NCBI GenBank assembly: GCA_003255025.1
Contig: QANY01007891.1
Span: forward strand, 836,558-900,557
DNA length: 64,000 nucleotides
Direction of reading: 5' to 3'
DNA from: Datisca glomerata
Taxonomy: Eukaryota; Streptophyta; Magnoliopsida; Cucurbitales; Datiscaceae
A program made the translations under genes and the position numbers. How positions within the stretch are numbered: the stretch's first letter is position 1; each line of letters starts with the position of its first letter. Positions 12,298-23,668 of the stretch are shown here, piece after piece. Below the pieces are notes generated by a model. It saw only the letters and a program-made list of their open reading frames with translations, did not search any database and had not been told where the DNA came from.

Positions 12298-13420
12298 AAT
12301 TGGCTGAAGCAAACATAAATACTACTGCAATGCACCTGTTAACATCCCAAATACTGCAAATAACACAAATGCAGTTGAAACACAAACGTCTACCACTTTT
12401 CTTACTTCTGGTTCATCTGTCCACCATGTTTCATCCCACCCACTTCCTTCTCTACCCATTATTTTACCAAATAACATGATTACAATCTCTATTAGGTTGG
12501 ACACAACCAATTACATTTTCTGGAAATCACACATCCTTTCTATAGTCGGGGCGTATGACTTGGAAGCTTATCTCACTTGCAGTGTTAATGCCAGATGAAT
12601 TTATCAAAAATCCATCAGCCACAGTTGATGCCCTTTTACCTGAATACCTTTTATCATGAACCTTGAATTTAGTAGTTGGAGGCGGACAGATCAGCACTTG
12701 ATGAGCTAGCTTTTATCCTCTATTACAGAGAGTATGTTTGGTCACATTGTTCATTGTCTCAGTGCTCATTAAGTTTGGCACACTTTGGAGAAACTTTTTA
12801 CCTCACAATCCAAAGCTAGGACTCTCCAGCTACATTTTCAACTTCAAACATTAAAGAAAGGCTCCCTCAGTGTTAATGACTACATACTAAAGATGAAATC
12901 TATTACTGATAGTATTGTTAGCCATTGGCCAAAGCATCACAGATGATGATTTACTACTTTATGTTTTAGGAGCACTCTGTACTGAGTATGATCCTACGGT
13001 GGTCAATTTGACCTCAAGAAGAGATACTTTCTCCATACAAGAAGCACAGTTTATGTTACAAAGTCATTAGATGAGAATAGAGTAGCTCACTGGCACCTTT
13101 GACACCTTATCCCCATCTGCCAACTTTGCTACCTATACTAAAAAAGGTCCCTCCTCTCAGCAAGCTTTTTCCTCTCCAACCAACTCCTACAACCAAAGAA
13201 ATGGCGCAAAACCAAACCAGTGGAAGAAGTAGGGGAAGGGGCCAGTCTGGTCAGAGACCTCTGTGCCAAATATGTAGAAAAATAGGCCACTATGCATCCA
13301 CATGTTTTAACAGGTATGATTCTAGTTTCCAACCTGATCCTGCCAACTTCAATACTCAAAATCAGTTCACCAATCAGTCTCAAAATGGTAACACCAAGAA
13401 ACCCTGCTGCATATAGTGCT
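12298..13420 (+). pseudogene. copia B gag remnant
   Basis: A broken gag begins near 12298 (the expected ATG reads ATT). The gag peptide RLDTTNYIFWKSHILSI is near 12496. The zinc knuckle LCQICRKIGHYASTCFN at about 13260-13312 keeps all of C, C, H and C. Stop codons interrupt the frame near 12596 and later. The best open piece is 13099-13416. Confidence 0.85.
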
Positions 13421-16400
13421 TCAACAGGAAATGTTGATGACTCAAATTGGTACATGGACCGTGCAACCACTCATAATGTTACACATGACCTGTCCAATCT
13501 CTCCATAAAAAACGATTACAAGGGTAAATCTAAGCTAATGATTGGTAATGGTAAGATGATAGACATTACTCATGTTGGCAGATCATATTTACCTATTCCA
13601 AATCATTCTATTGCTTTGACACTGGACTAATTGCTATGTGTTCTTTCTACAACCAAAAACTTATTGAGTGTATCTCAACTTTATCTACATAACCCTGTAC
13701 TAATTGAATTTGACTCAATATTTTATTTTGTGAAGGACAAGATTTTGAGGGTAGTACTGCTTCAGGGTGTACTTAGAGATGGCTTGTATCACTTCCCACT
13801 CCAAAGACAGCCCACATCCTCCTCACACAACTCAACATTCAAAGCTTCCAACCCTACTGCTTTACTTTCTGTCAGCGGAGTCAATAAAGACAATCTATGA
13901 CATCAAAGACTAGGGCACCCTTCAGTCCAAGTTCAGGAAGAAATTTTCAAGTCTGTCAAACTTCCTGCTAGTATTTTTAGGACTGTTTCATTTTATGATG
14001 CTTGTACCCTAGGCAAAGCTCATCAAGCTACTTTTCATTTATCTCTTAATGTTGCTAAAAACCCTTTTGAGATTGTACATAGTGACCTTTGGGGACCAGC
14101 TCCTCTTGCTTCTCAATGTCTTTAAATATTACATTGCTTTTGTTGATGACTTTAGTAGATTTACTTGGGTTTTTTCCTTGAAACTTAAATCTGCTGCAAA
14201 ACAAATCTTTCTACAATTTAATGCCTTTTTTTGAAAGAACCTTTGACACTAAAATCAAATGTCTACAAAGTGACTGGGGGGTGAGTTCAGGTCTCTACAA
14301 CATATATTAGCTAATCTAGGCATTATTTTTAGGCACCCATGTCCACATACCCACCAACAAAATGGTAGAGTAGAGAGAAAACACAGGGATATTATTAAAA
14401 CGGGTCTTGCTCTATTAGCTCATGCCAAACTACCTTTGCTTTTTTGGTGGGAAGCATTTTCTACTGCCACTTTTTTTTATTAATAGGCTTCCCACATTCG
14501 TCTTAGCAAACAAATCCCCCTTTGAGAAACTATTCTGCACAAAACCTTATTATAGTTTTTAAGGGTATTTGGTTGTAGTTGCTTCCCTTTCTTAAGACCA
14601 TATAATCAACATAAACTTGACTTCATACAAAAAAATGTGTTTTTCTAGGTTATAGTCTTTCCCACAAAGGCTACTTGTGTTTTGAACCTATTTCTACTAG
14701 ATTATACATCAACAAAAGTGTAGTATTTAATGAGACTGAGTTTCCCTACCCCTTACTCACCAATACTTCTTTAACCTCTGATTCGTCACTCACTCCCTTT
14801 ACCATACTCATTGTTCCCATTTTTGCTACTGGTTCAGGCACTAACTTACACCCTGCAACAGCTTCTTCAACGTCTTGTTCTGCACAAAATAAGGATACAT
14901 GTCTCACTTCACAAGGTACTATCACTACTCCCTTCTTAGATTCTCCTACTCCTAATATTCCATATCATTCAGTACCCCTTACTGACCCCCCCTCCCCCCA
15001 AACTCCTCAACCCCATGTTCACATGTGATATCTGTTTTGCCTATTGTTGAGTTACCTATCTCTAGGTCTACTGCTTCAGTTCATCCCATGGTCACTAGGT
15101 CCAAAACAGGCTCTCTCAAGCCCAAAGCCTTCACTGTTGTCACTCAGGAACCTCCTCTCAGCACTCCTCTCACTGTCATAGCATCCCTATCCAACCCTGT
15201 TTTGTCTGCTGCTATGCAGGCTGAGTATCAAGCACTGCTGAAGAACAATACTTGGACCCTTGTTCCTTCGTCTGCACACTGTTAGCCAGTGACCAACAAA
15301 TGTGTGTTTAAAGTCAAACACAACCCAAATGGCTCAATTGATAAATGCTAGGCAAGACTGGTTGCCAAAGGGTTCCAACAGACTGTTGGTGTTGACTTCT
15401 TTGCTACCTTCAGTCTAGTCATCAAACCTTGCACAATTCACATTATGCTCACCTTAGTTGTTACAAAGGGTTGGGAAATTCATCAACTCGACATTAATAA
15501 TACCTTCCTTTATAAAGATCTCAAAGAAACAGTCTATATGGTTCAACCACCAGGTTTTGAGGATCCCACTAGACCCAATTACCTATGCAAACTCAATAAG
15601 GCCTTATATGGGCTGAGACAGGCACCATGTGCATGGTTTGATAAGCTCAAGCTTGCTTTAATGTCTTGGGGGTTCACTAACTCCATTTCAAACACTTCTT
15701 TCTTTTTGTCCTTCTCAGACAGTCACATGGTGTTGGTTCTCATATATGTTGATGATATCTTGGTCACTCGGAGCTGCCCTTTTCTAGTTCAATAGGTAAT
15801 CTCTCAACTTGGTTCCCAATTCTCATTTAATAACCTTGGTCCTCTGCATTACTTTCAGGGTTTTGAAGCTTTTCAGGACAACTCTGGTATCTACCTTAAC
15901 CAAGCTATATATGCAAATGACTTACTTCTCAAAGCCAACATGTCTGATGAAAAAGTAGCCCAACTCCAATATGTTCTTACCATAAGCTTCAAGCAGCAGG
16001 TTCACCCTTCTCCAATCCCACTCTTTACAGAAGCATTATAAGATCCTCGCAGTATCTCACCTTCACAAGACCTGACATTGCCTTTGCTGTCAACAAGCTT
16101 AGTTCCTCTCTAAGCCAACCGTTGATCACTGGAAAGCTTGCAAATGAGTCCTTCGATACATTAAAGGAAAAAAATAACTTGGGTTACATTTTACACAAAC
16201 TTCCACTCTTTTTGTACAATGCTTCTCTGATGTAGATTGAACGAGTTCACTGGATGACATGAAGTCCACCAGTGGCTTTGTATGTTCCTGGGCAATAATC
16301 TCATCACTTGGAGCTCTAGAAAACAACAGGTTGTAGCAAGATCTAGCACATAATCAGAATATTGTGCTTTAGCTCTTGCTGCTTTTGAAATCTTGTGGCT

Positions 16401-16716
16401 TCAGTCTCTCTTAACAGAATTAAAACTCTCACTATCTTCAACTCCCATTATCTGGCGTGACAACCAGAGTGCAAGTGCTCTTACTTGCAATCCTATGTTC
16501 CACTCGAAGACGAAGCATATTGAACTCGACATCCATTTTTCCAGAGAGAAGATCATTTCTAAGCAACTAGAAGTGCGCTACGTTCCTTCTACTTCACAAG
16601 TCGCAGACATCCTCACCAAACCTCTACTGCCATCTCAGTTTAGTATTCTTACTTCCAAACTTCATGTGACTGCTTTCCCATATTGCTTGAGGGGGGTATT
16701 GGCCAATATATTTTAG
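13421..16716 (+). pseudogene. copia B pol remnant (PR-IN-RT-RNaseH)
   Basis: Protease at about 13447 reads WYMDRATTHNVTHDL: the Ser-Gly of the active site is replaced by a single Arg, an apparent one-codon loss. Pre-integrase and integrase pieces follow (HQRLGHPSVQ near 13902, IVHSDLWGPAP near 14073, VEREHRDIIKTGLALL near 14365). The capsid-to-RT linker is Pro/Ser/Thr-rich (14675-15028). Reverse transcriptase is at 15196-15795 (HQLDINNTFLYKDL, LYGLRQAPCAWFDKL, YVDDILVT). RNase H is well preserved at 16393-16716 and ends just past the purine tract. Stops and frameshifts make it non-functional. Confidence 0.9.
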
Positions 16717-17164
16717 ACAGTGATGACTCGGCTCCTACTTTTCCACATCACTACCCAAATGGAGCACCACAGCAGAATTCATCTACTTCCACCAAGCACA
16801 TTGCAATTGGCTCAACTCATAACGAATTGTAGTTATTTGATTTTTACTTCTCATTGGACAACAACCTCCATCCAATAGAAATGCAACACTAGTCCTCTAG
16901 AATATTCCCTAGCTAACCTCCTAACTCACAAGTCCTTTCCCCTTTAGATTGAGTAATGACTGGATCAATGATTATCCAATCATTACCTAATCTAACTAGC
17001 TCATTAATTTGTCTAAGACATTCATTATTGTATGTAATATATATATCTTGTTCTATTCCTTTTATTAAGTGAGGAAAATAGAATTCAATAGACAAAAAAC
17101 ATTCTCCAACCTCTTCCTCTTCTTTCTCTCTGTTTTCTTCATTCTCTATGTTTTCTTTCTTATT
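16697..17164 (+). repeat. 3' LTR of copia B
   Basis: It begins tattggccaatatattttag directly after the polypurine tract and ends ttttctttcttattt. It is the partner of 11764-12230. The initial TG appears mutated to TA. Confidence 0.88.
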
Positions 17165-17889
17165 TATTTTAATGGAAGAAGTCATCTCGAATGACGTATG
17201 GAAGGGGTAAACAACAACCTCATCAATGATGAGGTTACTGCGCTGAATGTATATGTTATTTCGAGTAAGACTAGTAGACCAAGTGATAGTAATACTACTT
17301 ATGAGACTAATGGCTATCTAAATACACTTGTTGATATTGATGTTGTTATGAGCCAATTTAAGGCCCATACCTTTAATGATGGGATAATCAGAAAAAAGGG
17401 AGAACTAGAAAAATGGCCCATTCCTAGCTCAAGTTGCAAAAATGTCTAGAAATTTTTTTTTATTGTAAAAATGGCCAAAATATGGTAAATAAGTTATTTA
17501 TCACTATGCAAGTTTGGTAAATACTTTATTTACCACGGGCATATTCGGCCATTATTACAAAAAAAATAAAAAAAAATTCAGTCATTTTTGCAGCTGCACC
17601 CCAAACATGTCTTTCCCTGTTATGTTCCTTAAAAAAAAGAAACTAGGGAAAATAACCTTTCAAATTGGGTTATCTCTTTAGCGGGCCAGAGGTAGAAGGT
17701 TCATAGACTTTCATCATTGGGAAGCACTAGAAATAAGAGGAAGGGTTGTGGCTTAAACCTGAGAGAATTTTCGGCTGTGAGGAAGGGGAACCAAATATGA
17801 AAAGGTTCAAGGGTGATAGTGATTCTTAATCAATTCTATAAGAGCTGATGGTACCCGACATAAATCGACCCCATATTGATCGATATAAG
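17165..17889. other. Intergenic stretch, no gene recognised
   Basis: One 83-codon open frame (17198-17449) shows no motif. The rest is A/T-rich, with homopolymer runs of T and A near 17450-17580. It may include 5' debris of the LINE that follows. Confidence 0.5.
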
Positions 17890-18965
17890 TTCTGGCGTGG
17901 AATTGTCAGGGTGTGAAGAATTTCCTAATAATTTTCTAGGTGCGAGGGTTATCTCATACCTCTTCCCCAGATTTAATTTTTTGTTTGAAACAAAAATAAA
18001 GGTTAGAAGTTCAAAACTTTATTAGATTAGATGTTACAGGAATTCTTAAAGTTGAACGAGTGGGTACAAGCGAAGAGTCAGCAGAGTTTTTGAGGGATAG
18101 CTCACAATTTTCTATAATTAATTACTGCACTTTCCTCATTGAAGTCAATGCATTTGAATCCACTTGAAATTTATGTCAACAATCTATTTTGGTTTACCTT
18201 AATCCTATACATCATATCAGGGAAGAGCAATTGAAGAGTTTGGCTAGGAGGATTTAGGAGTGTCAGGACTTATATGTTGTCGTGGGTGACTTTAATGATA
18301 TCATGTATCCTAGGGAGAAAGGGGGGAAGGGTCGAATACACGGCCTGTGGCTAGTAGTAAAGATCTGGTGAAATTCGCACATTCGATAGACTTAATGGAT
18401 ATTGGTTTCTTTGGACCAGATCCTAGGTGGATTAATAAACGATATCCCCAATTTCTTATCAAAGAAAGGTTAGATAGATGCTTGATCAGTTTTAACTGGA
18501 TTACACATTATCCTCACGCATTCTTATCTCATAGACCATCTCTAGGATTCGATCATATAGAAATTTTGTTGAATATATAAGCCAAAAAAATCAAATCCCC
18601 TCATTTATTTCTTTCTGTTAGGCGTTGGTTGAAGTTGTAGAATTATAGGGCAATCTTAGGCTGCAAGTGAAGAACTAAACTCAAATGGGCTGCTAAACAA
18701 ATTGAACTCTACTCGGGCAGGTAATATCTCTTGGGAACTTGAGCTGGCTTATAACACTTGAAGGCAAGCATAAAATGGCTATGGCAGAGGATGAAACATT
18801 TTGGAAAGACAGATATAGAGTCCAATGGATCAATTAGGGAGATATAAATACAAAATTCTTCCATTAAAAAGTATGTTTGTACAAGAGAAGGAACAAAGTT
18901 TTTGGGTTTGATGGTTCTTAAGGTCAGTGAGTTTCAGAGCCGAGTCACATTCAATCCATTGGCAA
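17890..18965 (+). mobile_element. L1-type LINE remnant, ORF2 endonuclease part
   Basis: The peptide WNCQGVK at 17898 matches the start of the L1 endonuclease domain (usually SWNCRG). The motif VVGDFNDIMYPREKGG follows near 18279. The piece 18347-18580 carries LMDIGFFGPDPRWINKR and ERLDRCLISFNW, the characteristic APE-type endonuclease C-terminal motifs. INTKFFH near 18846 marks the linker to reverse transcriptase. Stops and frameshifts occur throughout, and no reverse transcriptase is left. Such endonucleases nick target DNA for target-primed reverse transcription. This copy is dead and 3'-truncated. Confidence 0.85.
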
Positions 18966-19331
18966 GTATATAATTATGAGACAATTATGTGATATTAATT
19001 AATTTAATAATCAATTAATAATATTTTTTTTATAATTATCAAAAATTACAAATAAATAATAATATCAATTAATTTAGTGAGACATAATATTTGATTTATG
19101 AAATTGAATAATATCAAACCATTATGAGATAATGATTTGATGTGATTTATCAAATTTGTTAATTAACAGATAAGATTATAATGATTTGATATGATTTATC
19201 AAATCTGTTAATTAACAGATAAGATAATTGATTAAGAGATCATATAAGTTAATTCAGATATTTATCTGATTCATATAAATAATAAATTATAGGATAATTG
19301 TCACGTGACATATTAGACTGCCACATGTGAG

Positions 19332-19353
19332 TCTCTGATTTTTGAATCAGAGA
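19332..19353. repeat. Short perfect palindrome
   Basis: Arms tctctgatt and aatcagaga are separated by four bases (tttg), giving a 9-bp perfect stem. It is not followed by a T-tract that would suggest a terminator, and its role is unknown. Confidence 0.8.
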
Positions 19354-19364
19354 TTGACAGGAGT

Positions 19365-19444
19365 TACTGTAGTGCCACGTGACATACTGTAGTGTCACGT
19401 GGCACACCGTAGTGCCGTACGACACTATAGTGTTGTCGTGAATC
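19365..19444. repeat. 20-bp tandem array with CACGTG cores
   Basis: Four 20-bp units begin at 19365, 19385, 19405 and 19425. The first two (tactgtagtgycacgtgrca) contain perfect CACGTG hexamers at 19376 and 19396. The later two have diverged. Another CACGTG lies at 19302. CACGTG is the plant G-box bound by bZIP and bHLH factors, but no gene start lies close downstream. Confidence 0.8.
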
Positions 19445-19910
19445 AACAGTGTCGTGAGGTACTGCATGTGGCACTACAGTGTTGGCTCAATTGCAGTGGA
19501 TTCCACTGCAATGTCACATTTATAATTAATTTATTATTTTGTAAATCCCTAAATATCCCATCAGCCTTTACCTAGAAGATTTAGATAGATATTATTCTAT
19601 TGGCTTTAAAGTGTGTAACTGGATGATTAAAGGTTAATAAAACAGCTTTGTGAGTTTTCCTAAGTTTCTCTCAGAGTTTTGTCTCACAATAGTCATTTTT
19701 CAAGATCTATAAATTTCATGTGTTGAGTACATTTAGAGATAGAAAAGCGTTTTTGATTTATTTTACGTGCCCACACACATCCTAGTGTGTTTGAGGATTG
19801 ACTTGGAAGATCTTGGTGTAGATCTCGTAGTCTGTTATTCGTGGAATTACAAGTTCGTTGTTTACAATGACATTTGATAAAACTACAAGAGGTATAATTG
19901 TATACGATGT

Positions 19911-21145
19911 TGTGAACTCATTGTAAACTTAATTGTATTCGACGGTTGGAAAGACCTCCATGAATCTATTGTTAGGATCTGCAATGCTATGATATATGTG
20001 AGATATGCACAGTTTAGGTTGTTTAAGTTTAAGGCTCATGTTGAGGCATCAAATATTTAATCCAAAAGCCTTTTGTTTTTAGATTGTCCCATTAGGTGGA
20101 ACTCAACTTACTTAACGTTGGAAGTTGCTGAAAATTTTCAAAATGCATTCATGAAAGACTTGAGGAGCAAAATGCACAATATTTTATGGATTGTGTTGGA
20201 GATGGGGAAAAGGAGGGGGTCATTTTACTTATGAGGATTGGGATAATGTTCTTGTCTTTATTAAGTTTTTAAAAGTTTTCTATGAGATGACCATAAATAT
20301 TTCTAGGTCTTTGCATGCGAGTTCAAATGAATTCTTTCAAGAGCTTTGGAAGATTGAAAGTTTGATACGGAAGTATTCTAGAATCGATTATTGACCTTTG
20401 AGTAAGATGAAATCTAGTATGAGTTAAATGAAGCTTGAAAAGTATCCGGGAAGTTTTGAGAAAGTGAATATTTTATTTTTTATAGCTATTGTGCTTGCCT
20501 CAAGTTTGAAAATGAAGTTTATTGATTATTCTTTTTCAAATGATTTTGAGAAGATTGTTTGATGTATGTAAGAGTGATATAATGATAAAGGTCAAAGAAG
20601 TAGACTTATCATCCCAAAATGTGGCTAGGAAGATGAAGATGAGTTTAACTTCATCTTTACATTTTCTAAGCATATGACTGAAGAGGAAAACGTAGACAAT
20701 ATATCAGAACTAGACCTTAAATCTTAATAAGGCTAATAGACAATTACATGTGACCTTCTTACTCTGCTCCTTCATTTATGCACTCTCTCTCTCTCTCTCT
20801 GAGTCTGAGAAATTTATACCGAAAGAAAAAGAAACGGTTTCTTTACAGCTAAGCCTCTAATTAATTGCTTTAGTTTCTGCATTTAATATACTCTGAGCTC
20901 CTTCTCCTACTTACCGTATATTTAATTACTTAACTATTTATTAGCATTTTGCGGAAAAAAATGATGATTTTGATCTTTCTAATTGGTGGAAGGTGGTACT
21001 TGTGCGTCGATGGCTAGAGATGTATTAGCATTTATGATTTTAACGGTAGCGTCAGAGTACGCTTTTAGTACTATTGAGCATATGCTTGATCAGTATTGTT
21101 GCCCATTGGGTCCTAAAACTATCCAAGCCCTTGTTTGCTTGTAAG
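19911..21145 (+). pseudogene. hAT-family transposase remnant (RICESLEEPER-like)
   Basis: Broken frames follow the usual order of a plant hAT transposase. LIVNLIVFDGWKDLHESIV is at 19917 and LDCPIRWNSTYLTLEVAENF near 20079. The central domain of unknown function typical of RICESLEEPER proteins follows (YEDWDNVLVFIKFLKVFYEM, in the open piece 20191-20394). The C-terminal dimerisation domain is at 20969-21141 (FDLSNWWK, then TVASEYAFSTIEHMLD and KTIQALVCL). About 400 bp of unrelated-looking DNA with a (CT)n run (near 20786) separates the centre from the C-terminus. The N-terminal BED zinc finger was not found. The host role of domesticated relatives is not implied, because this copy has stops. 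Confidence 0.85.
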
Positions 21146-21472
21146 ATTTGTTTTGATCTTCATTAATTGACATTGTTGAACCACTTGAGAAGAGTGAAAA
21201 ACTTGACAAAGGTATCTCATTTAATATTTTAGCTTTTATTATATTAAATTTTAGTTGCTTTATTATTCTTAATTTTTTTTCTTGTTAGAGTTGGTGACTA
21301 GGAAGGAGTCTGTAATAGTATGGAGGATTATGCTGATAGTGTCTACAGAGAAGCTATTACTATAGTTCTTTTTCTTATTAGAGTTTGTCAAAGATTATAT
21401 TTAAAGCAATTGCACCAAATATACAAGTTTTGAAAGTCAATCTAAGAAATAACAGATTTTTTCAAATTATAA

Positions 21473-22345
21473 GTAAATAGCATATTTTTAGTACCGCATC
21501 ATCAACCAGCTATTAACGAATTTATAGTTGACGATTTTAACCATCGCTTTACAGATTTTATAATTAGATTTAGTAGGGTGTTTACATTTAATTAAATATT
21601 CTAGAATTTATTGTCTTTTAATTCAAATGTTATTTTTTATTTTTATTTTTAATTATATTAGATGAATCAATGATTGATTCTAGTTTCATTTTTCGGTAAT
21701 TCTGATAAGAAAATATTCTAGTTTCAATGACTGATTGTAATTCGGATAAGGTAAATAGCAGATTTTAGTGTCACGTTATCAATCAGCCGTTGACGAATTT
21801 ATACTTGACGATTTTAAACTTCAATTTATAGATTTCATAATCAGTTTGGTGGAGCCATTGCATTTGATTAAATATTCTAGAATTTATTATCTTTTAATTC
21901 AAACATTATTTTTTTTAATTCAATTAGATGATAATCAATTATTAATACTAGTTTCTTTTTTTAGCTAATTCTGATAAGAAAATATTCTAGTTTCAATGGT
22001 TTGATTTTAATTTTAATAAAATAAATAGTAGATTTTTAGTGTTACGTCATTAACTAGCTGTTGACGAATTTGTAGTTGACGATTTTAAACTTTGATTTAT
22101 AGATTTCATAATCAGATTTGGTGGGGTCTGTACATTTTATTAAATATTCTAGAATTTATTGCCTTTCAATTCAAACATTATTTTTTTATTTATATTTTTA
22201 ATCAAATTAGATGATAATCAATGATTGATTATAGTTTTATTTTTTAGCTAATTTCAGTAAGGAAATATTCTAGTTTAATGATTGATTTTAATTCTGTTAA
22301 GGTAAATAACAGATTTTTAGTATCATGTCATCAACTAGCTGTTGA
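21473..22345. repeat. Tandem array of about 278-bp units
   Basis: Three diverged full units begin at 21473, 21751 and 22021 (lengths about 278, 270 and 281 bp), plus a truncated fourth from 22302. Each starts near gtaaatagcaga and contains the landmarks gttgacgaattta, tgacgattttaa, aaatattctagaattta and gaaaatattctagttt. The array follows directly after the hAT transposase end. It could be amplified subterminal DNA of that element or an independent satellite-like seed. Confidence 0.9.
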
Positions 22346-23508
22346 TGTTCTAATAAGGTCAACGTTAAATATCTAACATGTTATATACAGATGAGAGTCA
22401 ATTTAATCCAAAATTATTGACTAATTAAGAAACCTGTAATTTTTTAAAATACCCCTCTTAACTACTATGCAAAATTTATCTTATATTTGTGTGGTTGTTT
22501 CTTGCTAAGGTGATTTAGGATGATTTGAATTGAAAACTTTAAGTCTATTTTGATTTGTTTAGGTCTATTTTGACTGAAGAGTTTGCAATGTTTGTAAAAT
22601 TTTCTGTTTCTTTATTTGGTCTGAAGATTTGAATGATATATATGTGGTTTATTTGGGTAAAAATGGTTTCAAGTGATTTGTTTCCGGTTGGATAAAATCA
22701 CAAAATCGAACCAAACCAAATCAATTTTCATGGTTTCGTCATGTTCGCTTTAGGCACCTTCAACAGCATTGATTCGGTTTTGATATTCAAAAAATCAAAT
22801 TACGGTTCGGTTTTAAACAAATCCCTAAACCGAGCTACTGAACCGATTACACCACTTCATTTTTGTACTTAAAAATACTTCTACAAGTCGAAAACATACA
22901 CTGTAACGATTCTCTTAAAATACTTGAAAAGATAAATAAACATATACTTACATGCTTCATATATAGTTTAAAAAAAGTGTCATATATAGATGTATAAATT
23001 AATTTTTAGTTAAAATAATGTTATTTCCATGTATTGTTTAATCATTCTCCTTCAGAATTGATTTACATATAATTAAAAGAATATATGTATTTGTAATGGG
23101 AAGGCTGTAAATATAATATTCAATTCCACTCACTAAAGATATTGAAAAATTAATTAAAAATCGAAAATCCACTCTCTTAAATTTACATGATGACCAATCA
23201 TCTCCTCATAGATAATGATAAAATTACCATAATTAAATTAATTACTAAATTGTCAATCGCATAAGTAGAAAATGGTACCAAACAAAGATATGATTATATG
23301 GATATAAATTTTGTTGTTTTTTAATGATAGCTCTTCAAATGATCAAATGCTAGCTACGGGAGAGTCTAGAAAAGTAAGGGTCTTTTAATTTCCCTGTCAA
23401 TTAAAATGTTAAATTTAGTACTTAAATAACGGGTATAATCATAGTGTTGTCCCTCTCCCCAGAGGCTTGGCTTTCACATTTCAATTGGGTTCCTTGGTTA
23501 ATTAGAAA

Positions 23509-23513
<5 letters not shown>

Positions 23514-23567
<54 letters not shown>
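23514..23567. repeat. (GA)n microsatellite
   Basis: An uninterrupted GA dinucleotide run of about 54 bp lies in a purine-rich context. A second run of about 27 bp is at 23642-23668. Between them is an undetermined base (n) at 23623, indicating an assembly or read ambiguity in this purine-rich tract. Confidence 0.97.
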
Positions 23568-23571
<4 letters not shown>

Positions 23572-23634
23572 GGTTTAAGGGTTGAGAGAGATGAGAGCGA
23601 TTTTTTAAGAGATGAGAAAGATNAGAGAGCGAGG

Positions 23635-23641
<7 letters not shown>

Positions 23642-23667
<26 letters not shown>

Positions 23668-23668
23668 T
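23642..23668. repeat. Second (GA)n microsatellite
   Basis: A GA dinucleotide run of about 27 bp closely follows the longer run at 23514-23567. Confidence 0.95.

Larger units (their letters stand above)
11764..17164 (+). mobile_element. Ty1/copia LTR retrotransposon B, full length, decayed
   Basis: Two LTRs of about 467 bp flank a primer-binding site (12231), gag and pol, with a polypurine tract (ttgagggggg) at 16687-16696. The LTRs look more alike by eye than those of copia A, suggesting a younger insertion. No target duplication is evident. The coding region has several stops and small indels but all copia domains are recognisable. The gag type (LDTTNYIFWKSHIL) and the RNase H end (ADILTKPLL) fit the plant copia group with short LTRs and a Met-tRNA primer site. 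Confidence 0.92.
18966..19910. other. AT-rich stretch with direct repeats, a 20-bp G-box array and a palindrome
   Basis: No gene is seen. A segment of about 50 bp is directly duplicated (near 19130-19180 and 19182-19222). A 20-bp tandem array with CACGTG cores lies at 19365-19444, and a 9-bp inverted repeat lies at 19332-19353. The overall look resembles a decayed LTR or non-autonomous element, but no partner copy or termini were found. Confidence 0.5.

Noticed and set aside
14675..15028. Separate small gene of 117 codons
   Set aside because: It is the Ser/Thr/Pro-rich linker between integrase and reverse transcriptase of copia B.
17198..17449. 83-codon frame after copia B as a gene
   Set aside because: No motif, no splice context, sits between a retrotransposon end and LINE debris.
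19249..19467. 72-codon minus-strand frame in the G-box array
   Set aside because: Its repeated residues simply mirror the 20-bp tandem array.
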